Source: Arctopsyche grandis (Eukaryota; Arthropoda; Insecta; Trichoptera; Hydropsychidae). From it: DNA of 64,000 bases. A model generated the notes under the pieces. It was not told the origin of the DNA. It saw only the letters and a program-made list of their open reading frames with translations, and did no database searches. Position 1 is the first letter of the stretch, and every line of letters starts with the position of its first letter. Of the stretch, positions 22,801 to 33,237 are shown piece after piece. The DNA is taken from NCBI RefSeq assembly GCF_051622035.1, contig NC_135355.1, positions 39,165,986 through 39,229,985 of the forward strand, in the 5' to 3' direction. A program made the translations under genes and the position numbers.

Positions 22801-25800
22801 GTATGTGTTGTCATAAAAAATTAAAAGACTTGCACTTTTGGTATGAACGGGCATATATGGGCGTTTAGTATTGACATTTTCAATTTTAGATACCAGAGTT
22901 TGAAGAGGTCACCAAACTATCATGTCATAAGGGTTTGATTTATGATATCTGCTGGAACATTTCCTCGACCCAATTGATTACAGCGTCTGCAGATAACCTG
23001 GCATATATATGGAACATATCTGATCGAGAAAAGTGCACAAAACAAAAGCTGTACCATCCAACGTTTGTTTACGCGGCAAAATTTTGCAAATCAAACGAAA
23101 ATATCATAGCAACCGGATGCTATGATAAGATTATTCGCATTTGGGTATTGGAGTCTAATGTGGATGCTAAATATAGACTGTCAGACGAACTCGTTGGTCA
23201 TAATGGATATGTTAATACTATATGTTTCTTGGATTATAGTGAAATGTTTTATTCGGGCGATAGTGACGGAGCCATATTCAAGTGGGCGAAAGGAAAAGAT
23301 GGTTGGGTCAAGTTGTTGTAAGTAAAAATGTATTTTTTTCGATGCGGTGCAAACGATCGACAAGCGCCAGACAGACTGAACCACAGATTAACTGTACGTG
23401 TACCTTATGCGTGCGCAATGCTCGCACTTATAGTAAGTGAAATCTACCCGAAGTCCCGACATACCTACCCTGTATACGTTCTGTGCTTCTGATACTTTAG
23501 TTCCGAATTTTGCCTTATTAAACTCGCCAGAAAGATCCAACTCAATTTTAATAATTGCATCTGTGCACATCGAAAGGTTACTCGTCGTCTGATGTACAAT
23601 CTATCATGCGTGTAGTCGAGAATTGCGTTTAAAGCAGCCATCCAGTTAATCTGTGGTTCAGTATGTCTGGCGCTTGTCGATCGTTTGCACCAAACCCTTC
23701 TTAAAGTATTGTATTGTAAATACAGATTCATATATATATGTATGTATATTTTAGGGATATAAACGTTGCAGAGTTTAAGGGTAAAATTATCAACGATCTT
23801 GTGCTATTCAATGATAATCAACGCGTGTTAGTTGTGATGAGAAATGATACTTCTTGGTCAATGAATGCTAACTCCTCAACTACATTCACATGTTACAAAA
23901 ATGGAATTCTCAATAGGTGGGTGTTTATATATCTATATAAAATGGAATTTGCAGTATGTTTATATGGTTAATTTTAAGGAAGAACCTTGTGATACTACTG
24001 AGTGCTTTTTTTTACCTTCGATGGTACTTCTGTTCAATAGTATTATATTCGTTTCATATCAATTGCCGTAAGAAGGTTTATAAGCTGATAAGAAAACTCA
24101 ATTAGAAACAAACATTAAAATGATATAGGAAAAAAAAATTAAAAACGATAAATGTAAGGTAATCTTTTAAGGTCTCGCCTTGAATTTGCCTCAATTAACT
24201 GGTGAGCTTTTTATATAATATATCCCATATTAATTGTATTGAAAAAGTCCAACTAAAATTTATCAAATCCGTTTTCTTATCTACCTACGCCTATATGTAC
24301 TACTGTTTCCGATATTTTAAAACTCCTATCCTTTAACAATCTTTCTGTCAGGCGATGACTCACTGAATTCCTTTTTAAGCTCCTAAATGGTTTCCTTGAT
24401 TGTCCCGATTTACTGAGTAAGCTCGGTTTCAGGATCCCAGTAAGGTATACTAGAAACTCTACACTCTTTTCACTTAATACTTTAAAAAACAAATCCCTAA
24501 AATATTCTTATCTACAGCGTGTTTATCGTATGTCTAACGGGGAGCTGAATGACGTTGATCTATTCGGTATTTCCTTCAGGACTGTCATCAGTAGAGGTAG
24601 GACCGGAAGCGCGCCGTCTATTGTTCCATTATTGTAAATGCTTTGTAAAAAAGGTTCGGCAAACCTTTAACAATGTATTTACAACATGTGAACAATGAAC
24701 AGCGCGCTCTGGGTCCGCTCTTTAGTCATCAGGAGAGTCTTGATTGATTGATTCATTTTCTATTTCTATTATATAATCTTTATCCAATATTATATCACTT
24801 TATGTTTAGTTATATACTGTTTTATTTAGTCATGTTTTAGTTTTTATTATTTTGTTTTTCATTTGTTTGTCTATATATACCATTTTACGTAATTTGAAAA
24901 AATCTATAATTGGGCTGAGGTGTTATTTTATTTTGTTACATTTATTCTTTACTTTTATGCATTTCTACATTTGTTGTCTGTTGATTTTTCAATAAATAAA
25001 TAAGTAAATAAAGGTTGTGGCTATTTGCAGGTACTATATCTGCGAATTATTGGCTATTTGCAGGTACTGTATCTGCGAATTATTGGCTATTTGCAGGTAC
25101 TATATCTGCGACAGGCGCAAAGTCTTCTGCGCATGAGCGTGAACTTATAATCCGATTAGAATTTCTCACATTTAATGTTTTTAGACTTGTTTAATGAATC
25201 GTTCATTATACATGAGGCAAATAAATTTTGCACTTATTATAATAGATTTATATCATTTAGCTAGTTCGCGGTTTGTACTTGTATGTAGGTATTATACGTT
25301 GTATATGATAATAATTTTCTAATAATTAATAATATTAACTAATTTGGATTATATGTTTTACTCTACGTCACTTTACGAGTTCGAACTAAATTTTAAGAGG
25401 TTTAAAACAAAATTTTAATAGTAAACACGCTGACAGTGACAGTTCACGCGCATGCGCAGAAAGCTTTGCGCCTGTCGCAGATATAGTACCTGCAAATAGC
25501 CACAACCATAAATAAATGAACAATAAAAGAAAATTTTGGTGTAGTGTAAGTGCACTGACTATTTTTACCTGGATAATTTTTTGTTTCATTGGATTTTAGA
25601 TATCAGGCAAGAGGATGTCTGTCTCCCTGTGGAACATTCGTTTTAATAGGAAGTAATATTTGGAACGCTGCAACTGGAGAATTGTGCGCAATGATCAGCC
25701 CTGCTCAATTCGATCATCATCCAATCATGTCACTTGATTTTCATCCATTTTATAATCTCACGGCATTGTCATGCGGTCGAAAAAATTCCCCGCTTGTTCT

Positions 25801-26407
25801 ATGTTATCACGTGCACAAGCCAGATATCGATCCTAATATGGGAATGGAAATATACGTGTCGAATATGATAAATTGCAATGAAGTAGATGCAAGCGATAGC
25901 AAGTTATCATTCAAAGGGGCAGTCGACAAAACAAGTGGTGAAATATTAAAATTTAATAATAAAAAGCCAAATAGAAATATCAAGTTGTGGGATTTGCTGC
26001 GCAAAATGGACGATTTGCTAAATAGGGCCAAACAAAACGGTGCAGATACTCATAAAATCACTATGAATAAAAGGGAAGATAGAGTTAGTATAGAAGAAAT
26101 TGAGAATTGTAATGAAAAGAGTCCAAAGAGTGGAAGTTCTAATGTTCTTTCTGTAAATTTGACTGATTTTTATGAAAAGATGAACAAGTTGAATGTGCAA
26201 AGTTGTGAACTTGATTCTTCGAGTCTTACCGAATCTCACGAAACTTATACTTTGGAAAATGAGAAGCCAATTAATGTGAAGAAAGATAAAAAGAAAAAGA
26301 AATATACCGAGAATGAACCTGAAGGCTCGTCGACTCTAAGCAATGATGAATCAATTGATGATGATCAAAATACCTACACAATATCTAAGAGGATAATCAC
26401 GAAATGA
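13862..26407 (+). CDS. AHI1: Jouberin (AHI1)-like ciliary WD40 protein, seven coding exons
   Basis: AHI1 is a scaffold of the ciliary transition zone. Coding exons: 13862-14498, 18796-18961, 20223-20353, 20450-20952, 22890-23317, 23755-23916 and 25600-26407. All are GT-AG and in phase, giving 944 residues. Layout: a long acidic/basic disordered N-terminus (1-212, with KRKAKSKKKSKRKERD); a conserved pre-WD40 region with KPLVRVYVVDNQTE, VSWAFIKPLGHDG, LKLQLYEI and VYEWWKSKPWKKYPS, specific to AHI1; WD40 repeats from about 455 to 740 (HKGLIYDICWN, HPTFVYAAKF...ATGCYDKIIRIW, HNGYVNTICF); then a charged tail ending in a Lys-rich block. The vertebrate C-terminal SH3 domain is absent. The start is the first ATG; an upstream GTG in the same frame is not used as a start. 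The 4.3-kb intron 1 is mostly transposon. The 3' end was copied downstream as pseudogene fragments. Confidence 0.88.
14792..18198 (-). mobile_element. Full-length piggyBac-family transposon nested in the hAT element
   Basis: TTAA flanks both sides (14788-14791 and 18199-18202). Ends read CACATAGGATACC at the left and GGTATCCTGCGTG at the right. Two 24-bp subterminal repeats, ACGCACAAATTTGTGCGCAC + GGTA, lie at 18123-18146 and 18166-18189, next to the right end. The element is 3407 bp and encodes one uninterrupted transposase, so it looks young. Confidence 0.93.
15670..17388 (-). CDS. piggyBac-type transposase, apparently intact
   Basis: This 572-residue cut-and-paste transposase of a TTAA-specific element starts at ATG 17388 (MAEREDSFFDETF). 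Frame upstream is open but begins with GTG. Features in order: an acidic N-terminus (EEDIDEAY, SESETSEPR); the DDE_Tnp_1_7 domain with the three catalytic Asp regions, NLSLDEGMIPWRGRLK, WYNVYADNYYNSVNLA and FMGGVDLADQYLSYNP; and a C-terminal Cys/His-rich binding domain, CRVCAK...CKQCKIPLH...CYQDYH. All these are present with no stop. The length is normal for the family. Its terminal repeats and TTAA sites surround it (14792-18198). Confidence 0.93.
   Translation of the reverse strand: MAEREDSFFDETFEDQLSQPPSEGEEDIDEAYVQESGDSESETSEPRVNQSESENSSEEGIPDVTLDWSEFDPPRNLNSFEGLPGLNIFPDNPSNVGDVTSLFIGDDLFGIIAEETNRYYAKNNIKYPTSTHSRKWRDVLVPELKKWFGLVLIMAIVRKNSISDYWSTNPLIETPYFRKTMSRNRFQQILRYLHFSDNEKIPTGSPNRLIKIQNIIDYFTKKFQETYTPTQNLSLDEGMIPWRGRLKCKVYNPMKIVKYGILNRMICEAKSGYICNFKLYSGVGTSLNNTITDLLSPYLNKWYNVYADNYYNSVNLATNLLGAKTRICGTIRKNRGLPQILKNARLQIHESIHRRKGDILIQIWKTNKKRDVRIISTIHQAQIVETGKIDRKTNQPIKKPISIMDYNKFMGGVDLADQYLSYNPVSRKTIKWTKKAAMYLMHCGILNAYHIHKKLNGTNWKFQEFMLKVAEAWLQSNISNTPGTSDTHSNIPSTSVMTRTPSIDPNERLRGFIKDHELVKITNEKTNKLVRRNCRVCAKLKIRKLSAFMCKQCKIPLHVGKCYQDYHTKKKY
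19170..19283 (-). repeat. LTR-like fragment in AHI1 intron 2
   Basis: The minus strand reads CGACATGGTCGAGTTTAGGT followed by TGCCATTCTGCGA, similar to 4151-4190 inside the hAT element. It is a fossil fragment; borders are not defined. Confidence 0.35.
19418..20111. mobile_element. TIR element with long inverted arms and TAA duplication
   Basis: The ends CACTGTTCGACA/TGTCGAACAGTG are followed by arms of over 100 bp that both contain GGTTCAGAGACGAGATAT and AAAAAATGTTGATTGGCTC. TAA flanks both sides (19415-19417 and 20112-20114). It is non-coding and lies in AHI1 intron 2. Confidence 0.8.
21090..21320 (-). repeat. Repeat carrying a degenerate exon-like segment, in AHI1 intron 4
   Basis: On the minus strand this block is homologous to 57930-58165. 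Both contain ATGGCGGAGGATCC and encode MAEDPF-YIDDQNEQY, followed by a consensus splice donor (plus 21098-21103). This copy carries in-frame stops. Its origin is unknown. Confidence 0.5.
21695..22100 (-). mobile_element. tRNA-derived SINE, copy 1
   Basis: The head (minus strand) is GCCAGCAGCATAGCTCGGAC with TAAGCTTCTGCTTACCG, and a box-B-like GCCGGGTTCTATCCC. The 3' end has a perfect 10-bp stem (21698-21707 with 21729-21738) and 21-nt loop. It is inverted relative to copy 2. Confidence 0.8.
22383..22803 (+). mobile_element. tRNA-derived SINE, copy 2
   Basis: It has a tRNA-like head with a box-A-like TAGCTCGATTG (22392-22402) and a consensus box B GGTTCGATCCC (22434-22444). A unique body follows, then the 3' stem-loop with CCAGGAAG and GCCTTCCTGG arms (22762-22801). 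It is a SINE and not a tRNA gene, because it has no cloverleaf and a long tail. Confidence 0.85.
23340..23697. mobile_element. MITE with about 50-bp TIRs, copy 1 (AHI1 intron 5)
   Basis: Arms contain GGTGCAAACGATCGACAAGC and CCAGACAGACTGAACCACAG in inverted orientation at the two ends. A second copy lies at 36431-36790, where the empty site is known. No clear target duplication here. Confidence 0.75.
24150..25012 (+). mobile_element. LINE fragment (lineage-A type), split by a hAT MITE (AHI1 intron 6)
   Basis: The plus strand encodes LFKLLNGFLDCPDLLSKLGF, then RIPVRYTRNSTLFSL and YSYLQRVYRMSNGELNDVDL, the usual C-terminal end of these LINE proteins. Stops and a frameshift upstream show decay. 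The tail is AATAAATAAATAAGTAAATAAA. A 133-bp MITE interrupts it at 24592-24724. Confidence 0.75.
24592..24724. mobile_element. hAT-type MITE inside the LINE
   Basis: TIRs are TAGAGGTAGGACCGGAAGCG and (complement) TAAAGAGCGGACCCAGAGCG. GTCATCAG is duplicated exactly (24584-24591 and 24725-24732). The halves are almost a single palindrome. Confidence 0.9.
25013..25507. mobile_element. MULE-like foldback element, copy 1
   Basis: Ends are GGTTGTGGCTATTTGCAGGT and its inverse. The flanks GTAAATAAA/ATAAATAAA match at 8 of 9 positions. The left arm carries three tandem copies of a roughly 33-bp unit (GGCTATTTGCAGGTACTATA + TCTGCGAATTATT); the right arm has one. The core has further inverted sequence (GACAGGCGCAAAG / CTTTGCGCCTGTC). 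It lies in AHI1 intron 6. Confidence 0.85.
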
Positions 26408-27819
26408 TATCTTGATTTGTATAAATATACCTATACTTTTATAAAAATATATACAGTATTTGAGAAAATATTTTTGTTTTATTAGAAATATTCAGTTGAA
26501 ATCGGTCATTGCTAGTCATTATATCATTATATAAGTCATAACTCATCAGTGATGACTCAAATCTATCAACCTTTTTTTTAATCTTTACATACATACGCTC
26601 AATTAGGGCTAATATGCTTACAGAAACAATAATTAATTTAAAACCGAAAATAGTACCTGTTTTAAATAAACGTAAACTTTTTACACACTTGTCTACTGAC
26701 CTAAGATTGATTAAACCTGCAACGTAAACTCTAACAGAGTATATGTACTTTGCCGTTCCAAATCAATTCACCAGTCTGTGTGTGTCTGGTTACTGGCTCA
26801 GAGGACACAAGAGATTATTGTTCATAATGAAGAGGATTTTTGTGTTTTTTATTATAAACATTTGTTATTTGTGAGTTTTTCACTTCATCATAAAACATTT
26901 TTTATTAATCTCATACAATACGATTGATAAAACGCAAATTTATTGCGTTTTCATCTTAAAAAGCTATACTTTTTATTATATTTATTTCAAAATTGAATAC
27001 ATACTGCTTTTAAAAAAAGAGATGCCGGCACTCGGAATACTTGTCAAGCTTTTTATTAAAGAAAATTTTATCCAGCTTTTCCTATGCCATTAATTGCAAA
27101 AATATTGTACATGATTTATCATAAATTTTTTTAAAGAAAAAAAAGGTGCCGGAACGTTATAAAAAAAACACTGCCTATATATATACATATATGTATGTAT
27201 ATTGTTTTTTAAATTGATGTTGACGGATAGATCAATTTAAAAAAATTAAAAAGACGAGAAAAGTTGTAATTTAGTAATGATATTTATATTCCATATTAAA
27301 AATATCTTTGTTGGACAATTTTTTAGATATACATATGTATTTATATCACACCAACAATAGGATCAAAAATATTTTCTGTTGAACACACATGTCTTTAATA
27401 TAAATTACTAAACAAACACATTCGTCAAATTACCAAGTCAGATTTGTCAAAAATATTGCTCTGAAAATGAAAGAAACTGTTATCCATATTAGTAGACTTA
27501 AAAATTAGACTATAAATTATGAGCAAGGTTTTTTAAGTACCGCGCTAGCAGATATTTAATACGATACCTGTGATTTTTCCATTCAATGTGTTTCTCTTCT
27601 TTATACATATAGTATATTGTTTTGTACTTTTCTGAGTGCAAATCTATCTTAAGATAAGCTTATGATACTTAAAATTGTTATTAAATAAACATTATAGCTA
27701 GTGTTTTCCATGTTCTATAATATAAGGATATGTATGTATAATATCGATAATGGATAATGGATCCATTACATAAATTATTGTTATGTTACAACTGTTTGAG
27801 ATCAATGTTGGTGTTCTAG
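26408..27819 (+). other. Spacer between AHI1 and GH1 copy 1
   Basis: AT-rich. It must contain the AHI1 3' end and the first exon and promoter of the GH1 gene, but neither could be defined. The whole stretch has a diverged counterpart at 34457-36840. Confidence 0.4.
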
Positions 27820-30284
27820 ATATGCTGCAGAGTATCCTTATACGAAATTTCCTGAAAATTTCACATTTGGAGTATCAACAGCTGCATATCAAATCGAAGG
27901 AGCATGGAATTTATCCGGTATTTTAACAAACTAATAGTTGTATATGAAATGAACTCTGAATTAAAAAATAGAAAATTCTTTTCATATGTAAATTTGAAAT
28001 AAAATGGCGTTTAAATTTGTAGGTAAATCAGAGAATTGCTGGGACAGGCTGTCACATTCTAGACCAGAATTGATTTTCGACGGTACAAATGGAGATGTTG
28101 CTGTCGACTCTTACAATCGATATGCTGAAGATGTTGAAGCGTTGAAATATTTAGGAGTGGATTTTTACCGATTTTCCTTGTCATGGGCTCGAATTTTACC
28201 CACTGGAAGAGCAGATTTTATAAATCCAGAAGGCGTTCAATATTATAATAATCTGATCAACTTATTACTGGAAAATAACATTAAACCCCTAGTAATTTCA
28301 ATTTCAATACAATAGAACACAATGAAAAGCGATTTAGTCTAAAATCACTTTAATTACAGGTCACCCTCTTCCATTGGGATCTTCCTCAGACTCTGCAGGA
28401 CCTCGGCGGCTGGTCAAATCCATTGATGATTGAATATTTTGAAGATTACTCTCGCATATGTTATGAAAACTTCGGGGACCGAGTTAAATCTTGGATTACA
28501 TTTAACGAGCCGTATGAAATTTGCGAAGAAGGTTATGGAGATGAGAAAAAAGCTCCAGCTCTCGATAGTCATGGGGTTGGGAATTATCTATGTGGCGACA
28601 CCCTGTTGAAAGCTCATGCAAAGTCCTACCATCTCTACGATCAGAGCTATCGTCCATCTCAAAAAGGAACTGTGATGATAAGCATCAACTCTATTTGGTA
28701 CATTCCGACTGATAAAGAAAATCAAGAGCAGGTAGTTCTAGCTGAAACTGCCAATCAGTTCAAAGTGAGTATCATACTCTTAAACCTTTTACAAGGTGGC
28801 TTTATTTAACGATTGAATATATGTATGTATAATTAGGCCTGACAGTGTGCCCCCTGACGTATTAAAGGCATACTGTAATTCGCTCTTAGAGCCTCTTCAG
28901 TTTATTTTTAACCTTATTCTTGGTTCTGGTAATTATCCTGAAAAATGGAAATTATCTAGAGTCATTCCTATTCATAAAAGTGGCTCTAAAAATGAGGTTG
29001 AAAATTACAGACCTATTGCTATCATCTCGGCTATTTCCAAAATTTTTGATAATAACCTTCACCGTTTGATTCTTTTGCAGTTCAAAAGATTGTTGTGTGA
29101 TGAGCAGCATGGTTTTTCACCATATCGTTCCACTACCACTAATCTTGCCTGCTTTTCATATTATACCATGTCTAAAGTTGACCTTGGACAACAAGTTGAT
29201 GTAGCCTACTTTGACTTTCGAAAAGCATTTGATCTTGTCAATAATGACGCTCTTATGATCAGATTAGCTGAAGTGGGCTTTTCTCCACGTCTTCTTAAAC
29301 TCTTTGCTTCTTATCTTAGTGATAGAAAGCAATTTGTTAGATATGGTATTTATGAATCTCCTTCATTTTTTACGCGATCTGGTGTAACTCAGGGGTCCAC
29401 CTTAGGCCCTTTACTATTTACAATATTCATTAATAATTTCCCTAAAGTACTACGCAATGCTTCATGTCTCTTGTTTGCAGACGACGTTAAATTATTCTTT
29501 GCTGTTAAGGATGAGAGGCAAGTCTCTCTCCTTCAAGCGGATATTAACGCTGTTTTAGAGTTCAGTTCCAGTTTAGGGCTTGAACTGAATACTAGTAAAT
29601 GTGCCATTATGAGTTATGGACGTGCGAATTCGCTCTATTGTCACGGATATTCCATTGGATCCGTATTGTTGAAGCGTGTGGAATCTATGGTCCACTTAGG
29701 TATCACTTTTGATCCTCAATTCACCTTTCACAACCACATCAAGACAGTCGCTGACGTTTCTTTTCGTCGACTTGGATTTGTCTTGAGATATGCTGGATTA
29801 TTCTCCAACCCCTTGTCTTCTCGCTTGCTTTTCAACTCGCTTGTTAGAAGTAAGCTAGAGTATAATGCGATTGTGAGGAATCCGCACGAAGCAAACTACT
29901 CTCTTATTATCGAAAAAGTGCAAAAAGCATTTTTTCGTTTTCTATATAAGAAGGAGTTTGGGTATTACCCATATATATATCCTACTCCTTTCCTTTTGGG
30001 CATGCTTGGGTATAATTCCCTTGAACTTTGGAGAAACTTCTCGTTAATTCGTTTCGTTCTCCAGCTACTGCGAGGTAATACGTCATGCCCGTTGTTGCTG
30101 GAACAGTTGGGACTTTATGTACCTAATAATTATGTGCGTGGTAGATATCATAATTTAATGGTTGTACCTCCTGCTCGCACAGTTCTTTTTCGAATGGCTC
30201 CTATACCTAGAGCTATTCGACTTCTCAATGAAATCGTTGCTGCCGTCCCTCAATGCGATATTTTCCACCTCGGTGAGCGTAGAT

Positions 30285-30381
<97 letters not shown>

Positions 30382-32223
30382 TTAACATATTTATCTGGTA
30401 ATGAGTGGAATCTTAATCTACTCTCTTCTATTTGGGCCTCGCTGTGATTTTATTTTTTATTCTAATTTTGTTTTATTTTATTTTACTTTTTCTTTCTCCT
30501 TTGTACATTTTTATGTACTATTTTAATTTTGTTCAATGTAAACAAAGAATGAGATTTATGGATTTTATTTTTGATTTTTACACTTTTGTTAATTTTTTTT
30601 TCTGATGTATTATTTTCCTTTTGTTACTTTTTATTATTATTTTATTTTACCATGTTTTCTGCTTATGCTTTTTTCCTTTATTTTATATTTTACTTGTTTT
30701 TATATCTTTATGAAATGAAGGCCATTGTGGCGCATTAGGCTCTTCCTGTAATGCTAAAATAGTCCAAAACTATTAATAAATAAATAAATAATCTTCAAAT
30801 AATATGCCGATTTTCAAGCTATTAGTCATCTAATTTTTTCTGCCTTATTGTATATATATATGTAACAGTGATTTCAAAACATACTAATATGAAATATCTT
30901 AATTTCAGTTTGGTTGGTTTGCACATCCGATCTATTCAGCTGAAGGTGGATATCCAAAAGTAATGATAGAACAAATCGGCAACAGAAGTAAGGAGGAAGG
31001 ACTTTTTCGTTCTCGCCTTCCGGAAATGAGTGAAGAATGGAAAAATCTCATCCGGGGAACTGCTGATGCTCTTGGTATAAATCACTACACCACCCACATG
31101 GTTACCCATGGATTGGATCCATCTGCCAAGTCTCCATCCTGGTTGAAAGACATCGGTGCCGTATTTTCCATGGAAATTGGAGAGCCTTCAGCTTCTAATT
31201 GGCTTCGAGTATGTACATAGAGTTCAATCATTCAATCAGATACAAATTAAGATAACAACGTTCTGATAAATTAGTATATGTAATTGGATGTATTATAGGT
31301 TGTACCCGAGGGTTTCGGCGATATGCTGCGATGGGCGCAAAAAGAATATAACAATCCAGAAATTATTATTACTGAAAATGGCGTTTCTGATAATGGAACA
31401 CTGTCGGATGAAATCAGAATTCGTTATTTTAATGTGCGTTCAAAATAAGTTTCTATATAAAGAAATCTTTTCATATAAAGAACAACAGATACTTATTTGC
31501 TTTTTTGGTTTCAGGACTACTTAGCCGAGTTATTGAAAGCGGTATATGATGATAAAGTTCGTGTGACTGGTTATACTGCATGGACGCTAGTGGATAATTT
31601 TGAATGGCTAGCTGGATTTTCGTAAGCATTGGCATAAAATCAAACTAAAAAACTGGTTTAAAATAATTTTAATGCCGTATTTTAACTTATATGCCTAACT
31701 TATATTTTAGAGAGAGATTTGGATTTTATTCAGTGAATATTACTGATCCTAGTCTACCCAGAAGACCAAAGAAATCTGTGGATATGTATAAAAATCTTTT
31801 GGCATCGAGAGAATTGAGCAATGAATTTAAAATATCAGAAAAACAAGTTAGTATAAATATAAAGTAATTTTAATTTAATGAAAAACTAATTTTCCTTTCT
31901 ATTTACTAATTTTACTAACATACATATAATATCCAAGATTTTTTTTTTCGTGTAATGATTATTTTGAGCAATAGTTTGATAATTAAAAAAATGTTAGAAT
32001 TGAGCAATGAATTTAAAATATCAGAAAAACAAGTTAGTATAAATATAAAGTAATCGTAATTTAATGAAAAACTAATTTTGTTTTCTATTTATTAATTTTT
32101 ACTAACAAACATATAATATCTAAGATTTTTTTTTGTTTTTCGTGTAATGATTATTTTGAGCCATAGTTTGGTAATTAAAACATAGATAAAGTAAAAATGT
32201 TGTGTATTTATTTTCAGGTGTGA
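27820..32223 (+). CDS. GH1 beta-glucosidase/myrosinase-like, copy 1 (first exon not found)
   Basis: This retaining glycosidase of family GH1 hydrolyses beta-glucosides; insect relatives are annotated as myrosinase or lactase-phlorizin-hydrolase-like. Exons: 27820-27917, 28023-28291, 28360-28764, 30909-31208, 31299-31433, 31515-31621, 31711-31846 and 32218-32223 (last codon plus stop). All are GT-AG and in phase. Landmarks: FPENFTFGVSTAAYQIEGAW at the start, YRFSLSWARILPTG, LFHWDLPQTLQDLGGW, the acid/base Glu in WITFNEPYEIC, the nucleophile Glu in PEIIITENGVSD, and WTLVDNFEWLAGFSERFG near the end. The first visible exon begins at phase 2 and has no in-frame ATG, so an upstream exon with the signal peptide is missing. 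A lineage-A LINE (28832-30791) occupies intron 3 without harming the exons. Confidence 0.88.
28832..30791 (+). mobile_element. LINE lineage A with most of the reverse transcriptase domain, in GH1-1 intron 3
   Basis: An open frame of about 510 codons (28847-30385) encodes a reverse transcriptase: YRPIAIISAISKIF, DVAYFDFRKAFDLVNNDAL, GVTQGSTLGPLLF and the active-site block LLFADDVKLF (FADD). The endonuclease is missing, so it is 5' truncated. A long (TA)n tract interrupts its end. The 3' tail is TAATAAATAAATAAATAA. The paralogous intron at 37.8 kb shows the site without this LINE. Confidence 0.93.
30291..30377. repeat. (TA)n microsatellite inside the LINE
   Basis: About 85 bp of nearly pure TA. 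It creates an artificial Tyr-Ile run in the LINE frame. Confidence 0.95.
31825..32215 (+). repeat. Local tandem duplication at the GH1-1 penultimate exon
   Basis: The end of exon 31711-31846 with its donor and following intron (from GAATTGAGCAATGAATTT to about 31990) is repeated at about 31998-32165, including a second copy of the splice donor. GH1 copy 2 has only one copy, so it is specific to copy 1. Confidence 0.85.
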
Positions 32224-32743
32224 GAAATTATAAATAAAGAAAAGAAATTTATCTATAAATATTATAACCAAGTGCCCGTTTGAATAATGTGATAATTTAT
32301 AACAAATGTTTATACTATTTTGATTACTATTTTTTATTTTAATCTTTTTCACAAAATCACATTTATTTCCATTAATTTATGTGAATTTATTAATTTTAAA
32401 TTTGTTATTATGAAAAGGAATTTATTCAACTTTTTGTTATTTCGGTTAACTCTTTGTTTCTTTAAATTAAAAAAAAAATTACATACCAAGATATGCTTTC
32501 TTTCTTCCTCTTCCTATTCTTCTTTTTCTTACTTTTTTATATTACTTTAAGAACTTCAGTAATTTTTATATGTGTATTATATATATTTTTGAAATTTCAA
32601 TTTATTTGTAGCAATATTGCAATGCAGAGATTGTTAAAGATGATCAAAAAACCCAGTGCTAATTATTTTATTTCAACAATTCTCTATTAATATGATAATA
32701 TGATGTTTTTAAATTGTGTTAAAAAAAATAAATAAATATATAT

Positions 32744-32746
<3 letters not shown>

Positions 32747-32818
<72 letters not shown>
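32747..32818. repeat. (TA)n microsatellite
   Basis: About 70 bp of TA, lying close to the junction of the two duplicated 7-kb units. Confidence 0.95.
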
Positions 32819-32822
<4 letters not shown>

Positions 32823-32863
32823 CTTAATTAATTAATTAATATTTCATTATTTCAATATTTCAT

Positions 32864-33237
32864 GATTTTCATCCACTTTATAATCTCACGACATTATCAT
32901 GCGATCGAAAAAATTCCCCACTTGTTCTATGTTATCACGTGCACAAGCCAGATATTGATCCTAATTTGGGAGTGGAAATATACGTGTCGAATATGATAAA
33001 TTGCAATAAAGTAGATGCGAGCGATAGCAAGTTATCATTCAAAGGGGCAGTCGACAAATCGAGCGGTGAAATATTAAAATGCCAGATAGAAATATCAAGT
33101 TGTGGGATTTGATGCGCAAAATGGACGATTTGCTAAATAGGGCCAAACAAAACGGTGCAGCTACTCATAAAATCACTATGAATAAAAGCGAAGATAGAGT
33201 TAGTATGGAAGAAATTGAGAATTGTAATGAAAAGAGT
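32864..33237 (+). pseudogene. AHI1 last-exon fragment, duplicate part 1
   Basis: Matches AHI1 exon 7 from about 25733 to 26130 (LDFHPFYNLT through CNEKS) with a roughly 20-bp deletion and scattered changes. It has no upstream exons. It marks the left border of the tandem copy. Confidence 0.9.

Noticed and set aside
27540-27819. Signal-peptide exon for GH1-1 starting at MCFSSLYI
   Set aside because: It hits a stop in copy 1 and offers no donor with the needed phase in copy 2.
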